Source of the DNA: Mycolicibacterium pulveris
GTDB taxonomy: Bacteria > Actinomycetota > Actinomycetes > Mycobacteriales > Mycobacteriaceae
NCBI RefSeq assembly: GCF_010725725.1
Contig: NZ_AP022599.1
Span: forward strand, 3,534,001 to 3,598,000
Direction of reading: 5' to 3'
DNA: 64,000 nucleotides
Shown here: piece by piece, positions 16,688 to 25,968 of the stretch
Position numbering within the stretch: position 1 is the stretch's first letter
Layout of the letters: each line of letters begins with the position of its first letter
The notes under the pieces: model-generated
Databases searched by the model: none
Seen by the model: the letters and a program-made list of their open reading frames with translations, nothing else
What the model was told of the DNA's origin: nothing
Translations under genes and position numbers: made by a program

Positions 16688-16717
16688 CGGGTCGCTACCG
16701 GGTCGCTACCGGGTCGC
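16688..16717. repeat. Short tandem repeat over a stop codon
   Basis: The 11-bp unit CGGGTCGCTAC occurs twice in succession (16688-16698, 16699-16709), followed by a partial third copy. It spans the stop of the minus-strand universal stress gene. Slippage here could add or remove the TAG or alter the C-terminus. Confidence 0.7.
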
Positions 16718-17602
16718 ATTGTGGCACACAAGCACCGGGACGGGGCTGTGGTGCAGCATGTTCATGCTGGTCGAGCCCAACAGCGCGCCGGCGAGGAGCC
16801 CTCGGCCACGGTTGCCGACGACCACCAGCTGCGCGTCGCCGGCGTGCTGCAGCAGCGCCTGGCCGGCCCCGCCCGTCTCGATGAAGTATCTGACCTCGAC
16901 GTCGGGATACCGTTCGCTCCACGGCTCCACCGAGGCCATGACGTATTGCCATTGCGCGGCTTCGACAGCGCCCCAGTCGATCATCGACGGGATCTCGATT
17001 CCGCCGAGCACGCGACGTCCGGGCCAGGCGTTGACCGCGTAGATCGAGACGCCGAACCGGTCAGCGAACTCGAACGCGGTCCGGTACGCGTCCGCGCCGG
17101 TTTGTTCACCGTTGGCTCCGAGAACGATCGGCTGATCGGTGGGCGCGGTGATCCCGCCGCGCCAGGCGACGACCGGACACGATGAATGTGTCGTTACCGC
17201 AATGGTTGTCGAACCGAGCAGCAGGGCAGCACCGACGCGCACCTCGGGGCTGCCGAGGACGACCAGTGAGGCGTCCTCGCTCAGGTCCGCCAAGACCTTC
17301 GAGGCCGGTTCGTCGGACTGCGTGACGGTGATCGTCAGCTCGCCGTATCGCGACCGCACCGCGTCCTCAACGGATTTGAGGACTTCTTCGGCGGATGCCC
17401 GCTGCTCGGCGATCAGCGACGCGCGTAGCGCGGCGGCGGCGTCGGTGAGGAGGGGACCGGCGTCGGGGATGGCGTGCACGATGTGCAACGGCACCTCGAA
17501 CTTCTCGGCGACGGCGCCCGCCCACACCGCGGCGTTGAGCGCGTCCTCGGAGCCGTCGACCCCGACGATCACCGGCCCTGTGCGCTCGGACATCCCGGCC
17601 AT
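16706..17602 (-). CDS. Universal stress protein, tandem Usp domains
   Basis: A 298-aa two-domain Usp. Domain 1 begins VIVGVDGSEDA. Its glycine motif is degraded (GSPEVRVGAALLLGS), so nucleotide binding there may be weak. Domain 2 starts VLGANGEQT, which lacks the usual VGVDGS aspartate, yet ends with a good GNRGRGLLAGALLGST motif. The two halves therefore look complementary. It is separated from the upstream Usp gene by only 3 nt and is probably the second gene of a DosR-like operon that starts at 18487. ATG 17602 was chosen; the internal ATG MSERTG is an alternative. Confidence 0.88.
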   Translation of the reverse strand: MAGMSERTGPVIVGVDGSEDALNAAVWAGAVAEKFEVPLHIVHAIPDAGPLLTDAAAALRASLIAEQRASAEEVLKSVEDAVRSRYGELTITVTQSDEPASKVLADLSEDASLVVLGSPEVRVGAALLLGSTTIAVTTHSSCPVVAWRGGITAPTDQPIVLGANGEQTGADAYRTAFEFADRFGVSIYAVNAWPGRRVLGGIEIPSMIDWGAVEAAQWQYVMASVEPWSERYPDVEVRYFIETGGAGQALLQHAGDAQLVVVGNRGRGLLAGALLGSTSMNMLHHSPVPVLVCHNATR

Positions 17603-17605
17603 TTT

Positions 17606-18487
17606 CTAGCGGTCCCGCACAACGATGACCGGGACCTTGGCGCCCTGGGCGACCTTGGAGGCAACCGAACCCAACGGCATGCCCTTGAAGCCGCCACGAC
17701 CGCGACTGCCCACCACGACAAGCTGCGACTGGTTGGACTCGTCAAGCAACCAGCGGGCGGGCTGATCACACACCAGACGGCGGCGCACGTGCACATCGGG
17801 ATACTGTTCCTGCCAACCCGCCAGGCGTTCGGCAAGCACCTTGTGGCCTTCTTCTTCGTACTTCTGCCAGTCGACTCCGACGATCGGAAAGACGCGGTTG
17901 TCGCTCCAGGCGTGCAAGGCCACCAGCTCCACGCCTCGACGCGACGCCTCGTCGAACGCCAGCGCGGTGGCGCCTTCCGAGGCAGGCGATCCGTCGATGC
18001 CGAGCAACACCGGCGCCGCGGGATCAGGGGTCGGGGCCTCGTCGGCGGGGATGATCGCGACCGGGCCGCGGGCGTAGTGCAGCAGACCGCTGCTGACCGA
18101 ACCCAGAAGCGCGCGGCCGAGCGCACCCATCCCGCGGTTACCCGCGACGACCATCCACGCGTCCGCGGAAGCCGCGACAAGCGTCGAGGCGATCGGGCCG
18201 TGCTCCACCACGGAATTCACCGCGGGCGGCTCGGCCGCGTCGACACTTGCCTGGAATGTCTTCTGTGCTTGCTCGAGAACCTGTTTGGCGTTTTCCTCCT
18301 GCCACTCGTCGAAGCTCGACTGCAAGTACGTGACGGGCCAGGTCACCTCCACGGGCGCGATGACGTGCATCAAGGTGACGGGCATGCGGCGCATCACGGC
18401 CTCGCGGGCAGCCCAGCCGACGGCGGCTTCGGACTCCGGGGACCCATCGACCGCTACCAGGATTCCGTACTTGGTGGACTCCGCCAT
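17606..18487 (-). CDS. Universal stress protein, tandem Usp domains
   Basis: A 293-aa protein with two complete Usp domains (VAVDGSPESE near residue 11; LLGIDGSPASEG near 158). Each has the nucleotide motif (GNRGMGALGRALLGSVSS and GSRGRGGFKGMPLGSVAS). It closely resembles the product at 12762, including the shared stretch ASRRGVELVALHAW, so the two are paralogues. Family role: ATP-binding stress protein of the dormancy response. The first gene of a two-gene operon, it has a good DosR-like box about 100 bp upstream of its ATG. Confidence 0.9.
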   Translation of the reverse strand: MAESTKYGILVAVDGSPESEAAVGWAAREAVMRRMPVTLMHVIAPVEVTWPVTYLQSSFDEWQEENAKQVLEQAQKTFQASVDAAEPPAVNSVVEHGPIASTLVAASADAWMVVAGNRGMGALGRALLGSVSSGLLHYARGPVAIIPADEAPTPDPAAPVLLGIDGSPASEGATALAFDEASRRGVELVALHAWSDNRVFPIVGVDWQKYEEEGHKVLAERLAGWQEQYPDVHVRRRLVCDQPARWLLDESNQSQLVVVGSRGRGGFKGMPLGSVASKVAQGAKVPVIVVRDR

Positions 18488-18588
18488 TTCGCTACCCCTC
18501 GATTCGGTCTGAGCGGACTGCCGCTGTGGTCCGGGCGACGCACGCGCACCGCATCGCCAACACTAGGTCGGTGGGCCCGGCTCGCGCA

Positions 18589-18602
18589 GGGCCTTTGGTC
18601 CC
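18589..18602 (-). promoter_or_regulatory. DosR-like box upstream of the Usp operon
   Basis: GGGCCTTTGGTCCC matches the DosR core at 12 of 14 positions (my count) and is the best of the four candidates in the window. It lies about 100 bp upstream of the ATG at 18487, in the gap between that start and the fum stop codon. The rest of that gap shows nothing else I recognise. Confidence 0.65.
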
Positions 18603-18636
18603 GCGTGGTGGTGCCAGTGGTCCTCGGCGGTACTGA

Positions 18637-20055
<1,419 letters not shown>

Positions 20056-20081
20056 CTGTGTGTTCCTCGCTGGTCGGGTTG

Positions 20082-21110
20082 TCAGGGCAGCGGCCGGATC
20101 GCGCTGGCGTCGCCGGTGAAGTCGATGGCGGAGTACTCGTTGAGCTTGGAGAGCCGGTGATAGGCCTCCACCATGCGGACCGTGCCGGACTTGGACCGCA
20201 TCACGATCGACTGGGTCGTGCAGCCGCCGCTGTAGAAGTGCACGCCCTTGAGCAAATCGCCGTCGGTGACGCCGGTGGCGGCGAAGAAGATGTTGTCGCC
20301 CGACACCAGGTCTGCGCTGGTCAGCACCTGGTCGAGGTCATAGCCACGGTCGATGGCCTTCTGTCGTTCCTCGTCGTCGCGCGGGGCCAGCTGGCCCTGG
20401 ATCTCCCCGCCCATGCAGCGGATCGCCGCGGCGGCGATGATGCCCTCGGGGGTGCCGCCGATCCCGGCGAGCATGTCGGTGCTGGTGGTCGACCGGCACG
20501 TCGAGATGGCCCCGGCGACGTCACCGTCGGAGATCAGGCGGCACCGAGCGCCCGCCTCGCGCACGTCGGCGATGAGCTGCTCGTGGCGGGGGCGGTCCAG
20601 GATGCACACGGTCAGGTCGGACACCGAGAGGTTCTTTGCCTTGGCGACCTTGCGGATGTTCTCGCCGATCGGGGCGGTGATGTCGATGGCATCGACCGCG
20701 TCGGGGCCGACGGCGATCTTGTTCATGTAGAACACCGCCGACGGATCGAACATGGTGCCGCGCTCGGAGACCGCCAGCACCGAGATCGCGTTGGACAAAC
20801 CCTTGCTCATCAGCGTGGTGCCGTCGATGGGGTCGACGGCGAAGTCGCACTCCGGTCCGTCGCCGTTGCCGACCTCCTCGCCGTTGTAAAGCATCGGGGC
20901 GTTGTCCTTCTCGCCCTCGCCGATCACCACGACACCGCGCATCGACACCGAGTTGACCAGTTCACGCATGGCGTCGACGGCGGCACCGTCGCCGCCCTCC
21001 TTATCGCCGCGGCCGACCCAACGGCCTGCCGCCATCGCGCCGGCCTCGGTGACTCGGACGAGCTCAAGGGCAAGATTTCGGTCTGGGGCTTCTCCACGAG
21101 CTGGCGTCAT
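20082..21110 (-). CDS. glpX: Class II fructose-1,6-bisphosphatase GlpX
   Basis: A 342-aa metal-dependent FBPase required for gluconeogenesis in mycobacteria. The metal/substrate motif [12 protein letters not shown] is near residues 90-101. The GEGEKD loop and the C-terminal [12 protein letters not shown] and [16 protein letters not shown] segments match Rv1099c. ATG 21110 gives [19 protein letters not shown], a shorter N-terminus than I recall for M. tuberculosis. The frame is open farther upstream but would run into the divergent gene's promoter. The gene is divergent from the DUF4245 gene across 55 bp. Confidence 0.95.
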   Translation of the reverse strand: MTPARGEAPDRNLALELVRVTEAGAMAAGRWVGRGDKEGGDGAAVDAMRELVNSVSMRGVVVIGEGEKDNAPMLYNGEEVGNGDGPECDFAVDPIDGTTLMSKGLSNAISVLAVSERGTMFDPSAVFYMNKIAVGPDAVDAIDITAPIGENIRKVAKAKNLSVSDLTVCILDRPRHEQLIADVREAGARCRLISDGDVAGAISTCRSTTSTDMLAGIGGTPEGIIAAAAIRCMGGEIQGQLAPRDDEERQKAIDRGYDLDQVLTSADLVSGDNIFFAATGVTDGDLLKGVHFYSGGCTTQSIVMRSKSGTVRMVEAYHRLSKLNEYSAIDFTGDASAIRPLP

Positions 21111-21165
21111 GCGCCAGATTGTCCCATTATCGGGTCGTTCCGTGGCAGCTGGGATACTGGCGGCT

Positions 21166-21813
21166 ATGAGTACGCAGCCGCCACCGGCGCCCAAGCCTGC
21201 GAAGCCCCGGCTTCTGCAGGACGGCCGCGACATGTTCTGGTCGATGGCCCCGCTGGTGCTTGCCTGCATCGTGCTGGCCGGCCTGCTGGGCATGTGTTCG
21301 TTCCAGCTCAGCGGCCCCGGCACGGGGCCCGCCCCGTCCTACGACGCGGCCGCGGCGCTGCGGGCCGACGCCGACGCCCTCGACGTCCCCATCCGGCTGC
21401 CGCAGCTCCCCGAGGGCTGGCAGTCCAACTCCGGAAGCCGCAAGGGCATCGAGGCGGGCCGCACGGACCCGACCACCGGGCAGCCGGTGCGCGCGGTGAG
21501 CTCGATCGTCGGCTACCTCGCACCCAGCGGCATGTACGTCAGCCTCACGCAGAGCAACGCCGACGAGGCCAAGCTGGTCGCCTCGATCAACACCGACACC
21601 CGCCCGGTCGGCGCCGAGGACGTCGCCGGCGTCACCTGGGTGGTGTACGAAGGCGGCGAGCAGGCCGACCAGCCCGCCGAGCCGGTGTGGACCACGCGGC
21701 TGCAGGGCCCCACCGGCCCGGCGCAGATCGCGATAACCGGCGCCGGCAGCGAGGACGAGTTTCGTACGCTGGCCGCGGCGACCCAGAGCGCAGCGCCGCT
21801 GCCCGCCGACTGA
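21166..21813 (+). CDS. DUF4245 membrane-anchored protein
   Basis: A 215-aa protein with one N-terminal membrane segment at about residues 27-46 ([20 protein letters not shown]) after a Pro/Lys-rich cytosolic start, followed by an extracytoplasmic domain. It corresponds by position and sequence character to Rv1100 (DUF4245). The domain has repeated [15 protein letters not shown] strands. No catalytic motif was recognised. The ATG at 21166 is the natural start. Longer frames overlap glpX. It is followed after 13 nt by a hydrolase gene with a good ribosome-binding site. Confidence 0.8.
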   Translation: MSTQPPPAPKPAKPRLLQDGRDMFWSMAPLVLACIVLAGLLGMCSFQLSGPGTGPAPSYDAAAALRADADALDVPIRLPQLPEGWQSNSGSRKGIEAGRTDPTTGQPVRAVSSIVGYLAPSGMYVSLTQSNADEAKLVASINTDTRPVGAEDVAGVTWVVYEGGEQADQPAEPVWTTRLQGPTGPAQIAITGAGSEDEFRTLAAATQSAAPLPAD

Positions 21814-21826
21814 CGTAAGGGAGGCC

Positions 21827-22639
21827 ATGACCAGCGCAGGCCAGACAGCTCCGGAAGCCGATCTGAGCGGCTGGACCGCCGAACCGTTCTCCGCGGCCGG
21901 GTTCACCTACGACGTCTACCGCAAGGGGCAGGGCCCCGGTGTGGTGCTGATCCCCGAGATGCCGGGCCTGCACCCCGGCGTGCTGGCGTTGGGAAACCAC
22001 TTGGTGGACAACGGCTTCACCGTGGCCGCGCCGTCCCTGTTCGGTACGCCCGGGGCGGCCGCGGTGCGGCCCGGCATGGTGCCGATACTGCTGCGCGGAT
22101 GCGTGGCGCGCGAGTTCGCCGCATTCGCCACCAACGCCGACCGCCCGGTGGCGCACTACCTTCGCGCGCTGGCCCGCGACCTCAACGAGAAGACGCCGGG
22201 CAAGGGCGTCGGGGTGATCGGGCAGTGCTTCACCGGCGGCTTCGCGCTGGCGGCGGCCGTCGAGGACAGCGTGCTGGCCCCGGTGCTGAGCCAGCCGTCG
22301 CTGCCGCTGCCGCTCACACCCAAGCAGCGACGCGACCCGGGCCTGTCGGAGGCCGAGCTCCGCATCGTCGAACAGCGCGCCGCCAGCGAGGGGCTGTGCG
22401 CGATGGGGTTGCGGTTCAGCGAGGACCCGCTGGTGCCGGCCGAGCGGTTCAAGACGCTCAAAGCGCGGCTCGGCGACGCGTTCGAGGTCATCGAAATCGA
22501 CTCGGGCAAGGGCAACGCACACGGGTTCGCCAAGATGGCGCACTCGGTGCTCACCGACCAGGTACGTGAGGTCGACGGGCACCCGGCCTACGAGGCCCGC
22601 AAGCGCGTTGTCGAATTCCTCACCGAGCGGCTGACTTAG
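21827..22639 (+). CDS. Dienelactone hydrolase-family protein
   Basis: A 270-aa alpha/beta hydrolase of the dienelactone hydrolase class. The nucleophile is a cysteine, C134, in VIGQCFTGGF, as in authentic DLH. The catalytic histidine is probably in GNAHGFAKM near residue 238. Family members hydrolyse cyclic or ester bonds, and the substrate here is unknown. GGGAGG lies just upstream of the ATG at 21827. The 3' end overlaps the convergent AI-2E-family gene by 20 bp, so both stop codons sit inside the other gene. Confidence 0.85.
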   Translation: MTSAGQTAPEADLSGWTAEPFSAAGFTYDVYRKGQGPGVVLIPEMPGLHPGVLALGNHLVDNGFTVAAPSLFGTPGAAAVRPGMVPILLRGCVAREFAAFATNADRPVAHYLRALARDLNEKTPGKGVGVIGQCFTGGFALAAAVEDSVLAPVLSQPSLPLPLTPKQRRDPGLSEAELRIVEQRAASEGLCAMGLRFSEDPLVPAERFKTLKARLGDAFEVIEIDSGKGNAHGFAKMAHSVLTDQVREVDGHPAYEARKRVVEFLTERLT

Positions 22640-23801
22640 CCGGCTTCCGGTCCTGCTTTCGAGCCTGCTTGAGGCGGTTGGCCAGCCGGCTGAACCACTT
22701 GGGTCGCCGGGGTTCTTCCTCGTCGTCCTCGGGTTCGGTGATCGGCACGCCCTTGTACACCGACAGGTACACGCTGATGGTGGTGACGATGATGATCATC
22801 AGCACCGGGCCGATGACGATTCCCCAGAACCCCCACAGCGCGATACCAGAGAACACCGCCAGCAGCATCAGGGCGGGATCCAGCCGCGCCTGTTTGGGCA
22901 CCAGGATCGGGCGCAGGAAGTTGTCGATGTTGGTGACCACCAGGACGTGGAAGATCACCACGAACGCCCCGCCGATGATGTTGCCGAAGAACATCATTCC
23001 GATTCCGAACGGGATCGTGACGATACCGCCGCCGAGCGGGATGACCGATAGCGCCGTCAACAGGATCGCGAAGATGAAGAAGCCGTCGTGAAAGCCCGCG
23101 ATGTAGATCGAGATCGCGCCCGAGACGCCCTGGCACAGCGCGATGACGAACTGCCCCTTGACAGTTCCGCGGACCATGGCGCCGGTCTTGGCCAGGTACA
23201 GGTCGGTGATCTCCTCGCCCAGCGGGTTGAGCTGTCGGATCAGGGTGCGGATCTTCTCCCGGTTCACCAGCAAAGAGATGAACACGTACAGGAAGATGAT
23301 GGCCGCGGCGATCGCGGCCACCACGTTGCCGACCGCGCCCTGCAGCAGCTGCAGAAGCCATTCCCCGACTCGCTGCGAGACCGTGATGATCGCCTGGCGC
23401 AGCGAATCCGGCGTCACGTTGATGTTCAGAAACGGTATCTGCGAAAGCAAATCGTTGATCAGCTTCAGGGTGCGGTCACCCAGCGTGGACAGGTCGGTTT
23501 GGGCCACCCAGTCGCTGACCGCGTTGACCATGTGGGTGATCTGCACGATCGCCAGGAACACGATCCCGGCCACCGGAACGGCGACCATCAGCAGCGCGGC
23601 GAGCAGCGTGATGGCCGCCGACAACCCGGTACTGAGCCGTCGGCGTAGCCGCTCGTAGAGCGGGGTGAACAAGTACGCGAACACCGCCGCCATGACGATC
23701 AACACGAAGAACCCGCGCAGGAAGTACGCGCCGACGAGCAGGGCGATCACCGTGATGACGGCCAGCGCGCGTTTCTGGGTGGGGTTGAATTCGTCGGTCA
23801 T
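22620..23801 (-). CDS. AI-2E family (PerM-type) membrane protein
   Basis: A 393-aa polytopic protein of the AI-2E exporter/PerM superfamily, position-equivalent to Rv1101c. About eight membrane helices are visible, with the typical N-terminal pair (residues 12-50), a long loop (90-150) and the family core IPLGGGIVTIPFGIGM near 255-270. A basic cytosolic tail follows. In mycobacteria related PerM proteins support envelope or division functions. Substrate unknown. ATG 23801 was chosen at MTDEFNPTQKRALAV. It follows the SDR genes after 44 nt and may be in their transcript. Confidence 0.88.
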   Translation of the reverse strand: MTDEFNPTQKRALAVITVIALLVGAYFLRGFFVLIVMAAVFAYLFTPLYERLRRRLSTGLSAAITLLAALLMVAVPVAGIVFLAIVQITHMVNAVSDWVAQTDLSTLGDRTLKLINDLLSQIPFLNINVTPDSLRQAIITVSQRVGEWLLQLLQGAVGNVVAAIAAAIIFLYVFISLLVNREKIRTLIRQLNPLGEEITDLYLAKTGAMVRGTVKGQFVIALCQGVSGAISIYIAGFHDGFFIFAILLTALSVIPLGGGIVTIPFGIGMMFFGNIIGGAFVVIFHVLVVTNIDNFLRPILVPKQARLDPALMLLAVFSGIALWGFWGIVIGPVLMIIIVTTISVYLSVYKGVPITEPEDDEEEPRRPKWFSRLANRLKQARKQDRKPAKSAAR

Positions 23802-23845
23802 GGGCGCGTTCAGACTACGGGCACCGCGACGGGATCGGCGGGAGT

Positions 23846-24661
23846 TCAGGCTTGTGCGCGCTGACGAGCCCGCTGCGAGGCGATGAACCGCATCGACATC
23901 CGGTTCATCAGGCCCGGCGCCAACCGCGCGAACAACCACTGGGCATGGGCGATACGGGGTTTCACCAACAGCGGCTTGTTCTTCTGCACGGCGCGCAGAA
24001 TGTCGTCGGCCAACCGGTCGGCGTCGTAGGGCTTGCCGCCCTGGGCCTGGAGAAAGTAGTCGCGGCCGACGAAACCACCGATGGCACCCTTGTCGAGGAT
24101 CGGGGTTTCCACGGCGGCGGGGCAGACCGCCAGCACGCCGACGCCGCGCGCCACCGCCTCGGAGCGCAGCGCCAACGACAGCCCGACCACCGCGTGCTTG
24201 GTCATCACGTAGCTGGTGACCTGGCCCGCCGCGGTCAACCCGGCCATCGACGCGGTGTTGATGATGTGGCCGTGGCCCTGCCGCAGCATCAGCGGGTAGG
24301 CGGCCGCGACCCCGTGCACCACCCCGCGGATGTTGACGTCGATGATCGCGTTCCACTGATCCAGCGTGAGCAGTTCGCTGTCACCGCCCCATACGATTCC
24401 GGCGTTGTTGAACATCAGGTCCAACCGGCCCGCCCGGTCCACGACGTGGTCGACGGCGGCCTGTACGGCGGACGCGTCGGTGACGTCGAGGCGCAGCGAC
24501 CGCGCCCGCGCACCCAGCGCCGACGCCGTGCGCTCGGCCGCGTCGCCGTCGACATCGGTACACAACACCTGCGCGCCCGCGCTGGTCAACGCCCGGCACA
24601 GCGCCGCGCCGATACCCGAGCCCGCCCCGGTGACGATCGCGTGCTTTCCGTCGAATGTCAT
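23846..24661 (-). CDS. Short-chain dehydrogenase/reductase
   Basis: A 271-aa classical SDR. The cofactor motif TGAGSGIG is at residues 11-18, NNAG follows at about 85-88, and the catalytic S138, Y151 and K155 (YVMTK) are present. An aspartate after strand 2 (TDVDG) favours NAD(H). The C-terminal extension AQWLFARLAPGLMNRM is shared with mycobacterial SDRs that act on lipids or sterols. The ATG overlaps the stop of the upstream SDR by 4 nt, so the pair is translationally coupled. Substrate unknown. Confidence 0.88.
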   Translation of the reverse strand: MTFDGKHAIVTGAGSGIGAALCRALTSAGAQVLCTDVDGDAAERTASALGARARSLRLDVTDASAVQAAVDHVVDRAGRLDLMFNNAGIVWGGDSELLTLDQWNAIIDVNIRGVVHGVAAAYPLMLRQGHGHIINTASMAGLTAAGQVTSYVMTKHAVVGLSLALRSEAVARGVGVLAVCPAAVETPILDKGAIGGFVGRDYFLQAQGGKPYDADRLADDILRAVQKNKPLLVKPRIAHAQWLFARLAPGLMNRMSMRFIASQRARQRAQA

Positions 24662-25437
24662 TGCGCGGCAAGCTTCATGACGTGACCCATCACATCCGGG
24701 TACCGCTTCATGTGGGCGCCGCCGTTGATGTCGAGCACCTCACCGGTCAACCAAGATGCGCTCGGCGAGCACAGATAACGGACCGCTTCGGCGATGTCCT
24801 TCGGGGTGCCCGCACGGCCCAGCGCGGTGTTCTCGACGTACTCCTCGACTACGCCGGGCACCGCGGCGGCGGGCGCCGTCAGCGGGGTGTGCACGAAGCC
24901 GGGCGCGACGGCGTTGACGCGGATGCCGCGCGGGCCGAGTTCGAGCGCGGCGACCTGGGTGAGCATCGACAGCCCGGCCTTGGCGGCGCAGTACGCGCTC
25001 ATGCCTGCGGCTGGCTGGCGGCCGTTCAGCGAGCTGATCGACACCAGCACACCGCCTTTGCGCAGCGTGCGGCCGGCGTGCTTGGCGACGATGAACGCGC
25101 CGTTGAGGCAGACGTCGATGACCGCGCGGAAGTCCTCGACGGGCATGTCGGTGATCAGCCCGACGTTGGAGAAGCCCGCGCAGTTGACCACGACGTCGAG
25201 CGGACCGGTCTGGTCGAACAACGCCTGCACCGACGCTTCGTCGGTGACCTCGACGGGGGCTGCGGTGTGCGGGTCGCCGAGTTCGGCGACCCGCTCCCGG
25301 GCGCCGTCGATGTTGCGGTCGGCGAGCGTGATCTGGCAGCCGTCGGTGGCCAGCGCCCGCGCCGACGCCCATCCGATCCCCGACGCCGCGCCGATGACCA
25401 GCGCTTTCCTGCCCGCATGCTCGTTACTGTTGTCCAT
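24658..25437 (-). CDS. Short-chain dehydrogenase/reductase
   Basis: A 259-aa classical SDR. The glycine motif GAASGIG is at residues 16-22, NCAG follows near 85-88, and the catalytic serine (S135/S136), Y149 and K153 are present. The family often acts on 3-hydroxysteroids or 3-hydroxyacyl substrates. It is the first gene of an operon with the next SDR (ATGA overlap) and possibly the AI-2E gene. A perfect KstR-type palindrome lies 24 bp upstream of its ATG, so derepression by sterol-derived acyl-CoA is plausible. Confidence 0.88.
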   Translation of the reverse strand: MDNSNEHAGRKALVIGAASGIGWASARALATDGCQITLADRNIDGARERVAELGDPHTAAPVEVTDEASVQALFDQTGPLDVVVNCAGFSNVGLITDMPVEDFRAVIDVCLNGAFIVAKHAGRTLRKGGVLVSISSLNGRQPAAGMSAYCAAKAGLSMLTQVAALELGPRGIRVNAVAPGFVHTPLTAPAAAVPGVVEEYVENTALGRAGTPKDIAEAVRYLCSPSASWLTGEVLDINGGAHMKRYPDVMGHVMKLAAQ

Positions 25438-25460
25438 CCGGTTGACCCTTCGACGCTGAG

Positions 25461-25474
25461 TAGAACGTGTTTCA
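25461..25474. promoter_or_regulatory. KstR-type operator between divergent genes
   Basis: TAGAACGTGTTTCA fits TNNAACNNGTTNNA, the consensus I recall for KstR, the mycobacterial sterol-catabolism repressor, at every defined position. It sits centrally in the 63-bp gap between the SDR operon (ATG 25437, minus) and the SRPBCC gene (GTG 25501, plus), so it could control both. Confidence 0.75.
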
Positions 25475-25500
25475 ACTTAGCCCTTTGGCACACTCGGGGC

Positions 25501-25965
25501 GTGACGGATCTGAAGATGTCGGAGTCGATCCATGTCGCGGTGTCGCCCGACGAGCTGTACGCGATGGTGTCGGACGTGACCAGGATGGGCGAGTGGAGCC
25601 CGATCTGCCGGGCGTGCTGGTGGGACGAGGGCGCGGGCCCGCACGTCGGCGCCTGGTTCACCGGTCGCAACGAGACGCCGGAACGCACGTGGGAGACACG
25701 GTCACAGGTGGTGACCGCCGACCCGGGTGAGGCGTTCGCGTGGGAGGTCAACGACGGCTGGGTGTACTGGGGCTACACCTTCGAACCCGAGGACGGCGGC
25801 ACCCGGCTGACCGAGTCGTGGGAGCTGCGGCCGAAAGGGATCGCCGGCTTCCGCGAGCATTTCGGCGATCAGGCCGACGACGAGATCGACAAGCGGCGTG
25901 AGGCGGCGCGCACGGGCATCCCCGCGACGCTCGCGGCGATCAAGGCCGCGGCCGAAACACGCTGA
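25501..25965 (+). CDS. SRPBCC (START-like) family protein
   Basis: A 154-aa SRPBCC/polyketide-cyclase-like protein with a single START-type fold. The usual elements are VAVSPDELYAMVSDVTRMGEW at the start, a W-rich beta sheet in the middle (WEVNDGWVYWGYTF) and a C-terminal amphipathic helix. Members bind hydrophobic ligands such as sterols or fatty acyl groups. The start is GTG 25501; ATG 25516 is an alternative. It shares a KstR-type operator with the divergent SDR genes, which supports a lipid-related ligand. It converges on the alcohol dehydrogenase with a 3-nt gap. Confidence 0.82.
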   Translation: MTDLKMSESIHVAVSPDELYAMVSDVTRMGEWSPICRACWWDEGAGPHVGAWFTGRNETPERTWETRSQVVTADPGEAFAWEVNDGWVYWGYTFEPEDGGTRLTESWELRPKGIAGFREHFGDQADDEIDKRREAARTGIPATLAAIKAAAETR

Positions 25966-25968
25966 CTC

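Noticed and set aside
20058..21818. A 586-codon plus-strand frame opposite glpX and in a second frame of DUF4245
   Set aside because: glpX is highly conserved on the minus strand, and the long frame changes composition where the genes change, so it is a shadow.
22620..24356. Long 5' extension of the AI-2E-family gene into the SDR region
   Set aside because: The extension reads antiparallel-type residues (Arg/Gly-rich) across the SDR gene on the same strand in another frame. The natural start MTDEFNPTQKRA at 23801 fits the family.
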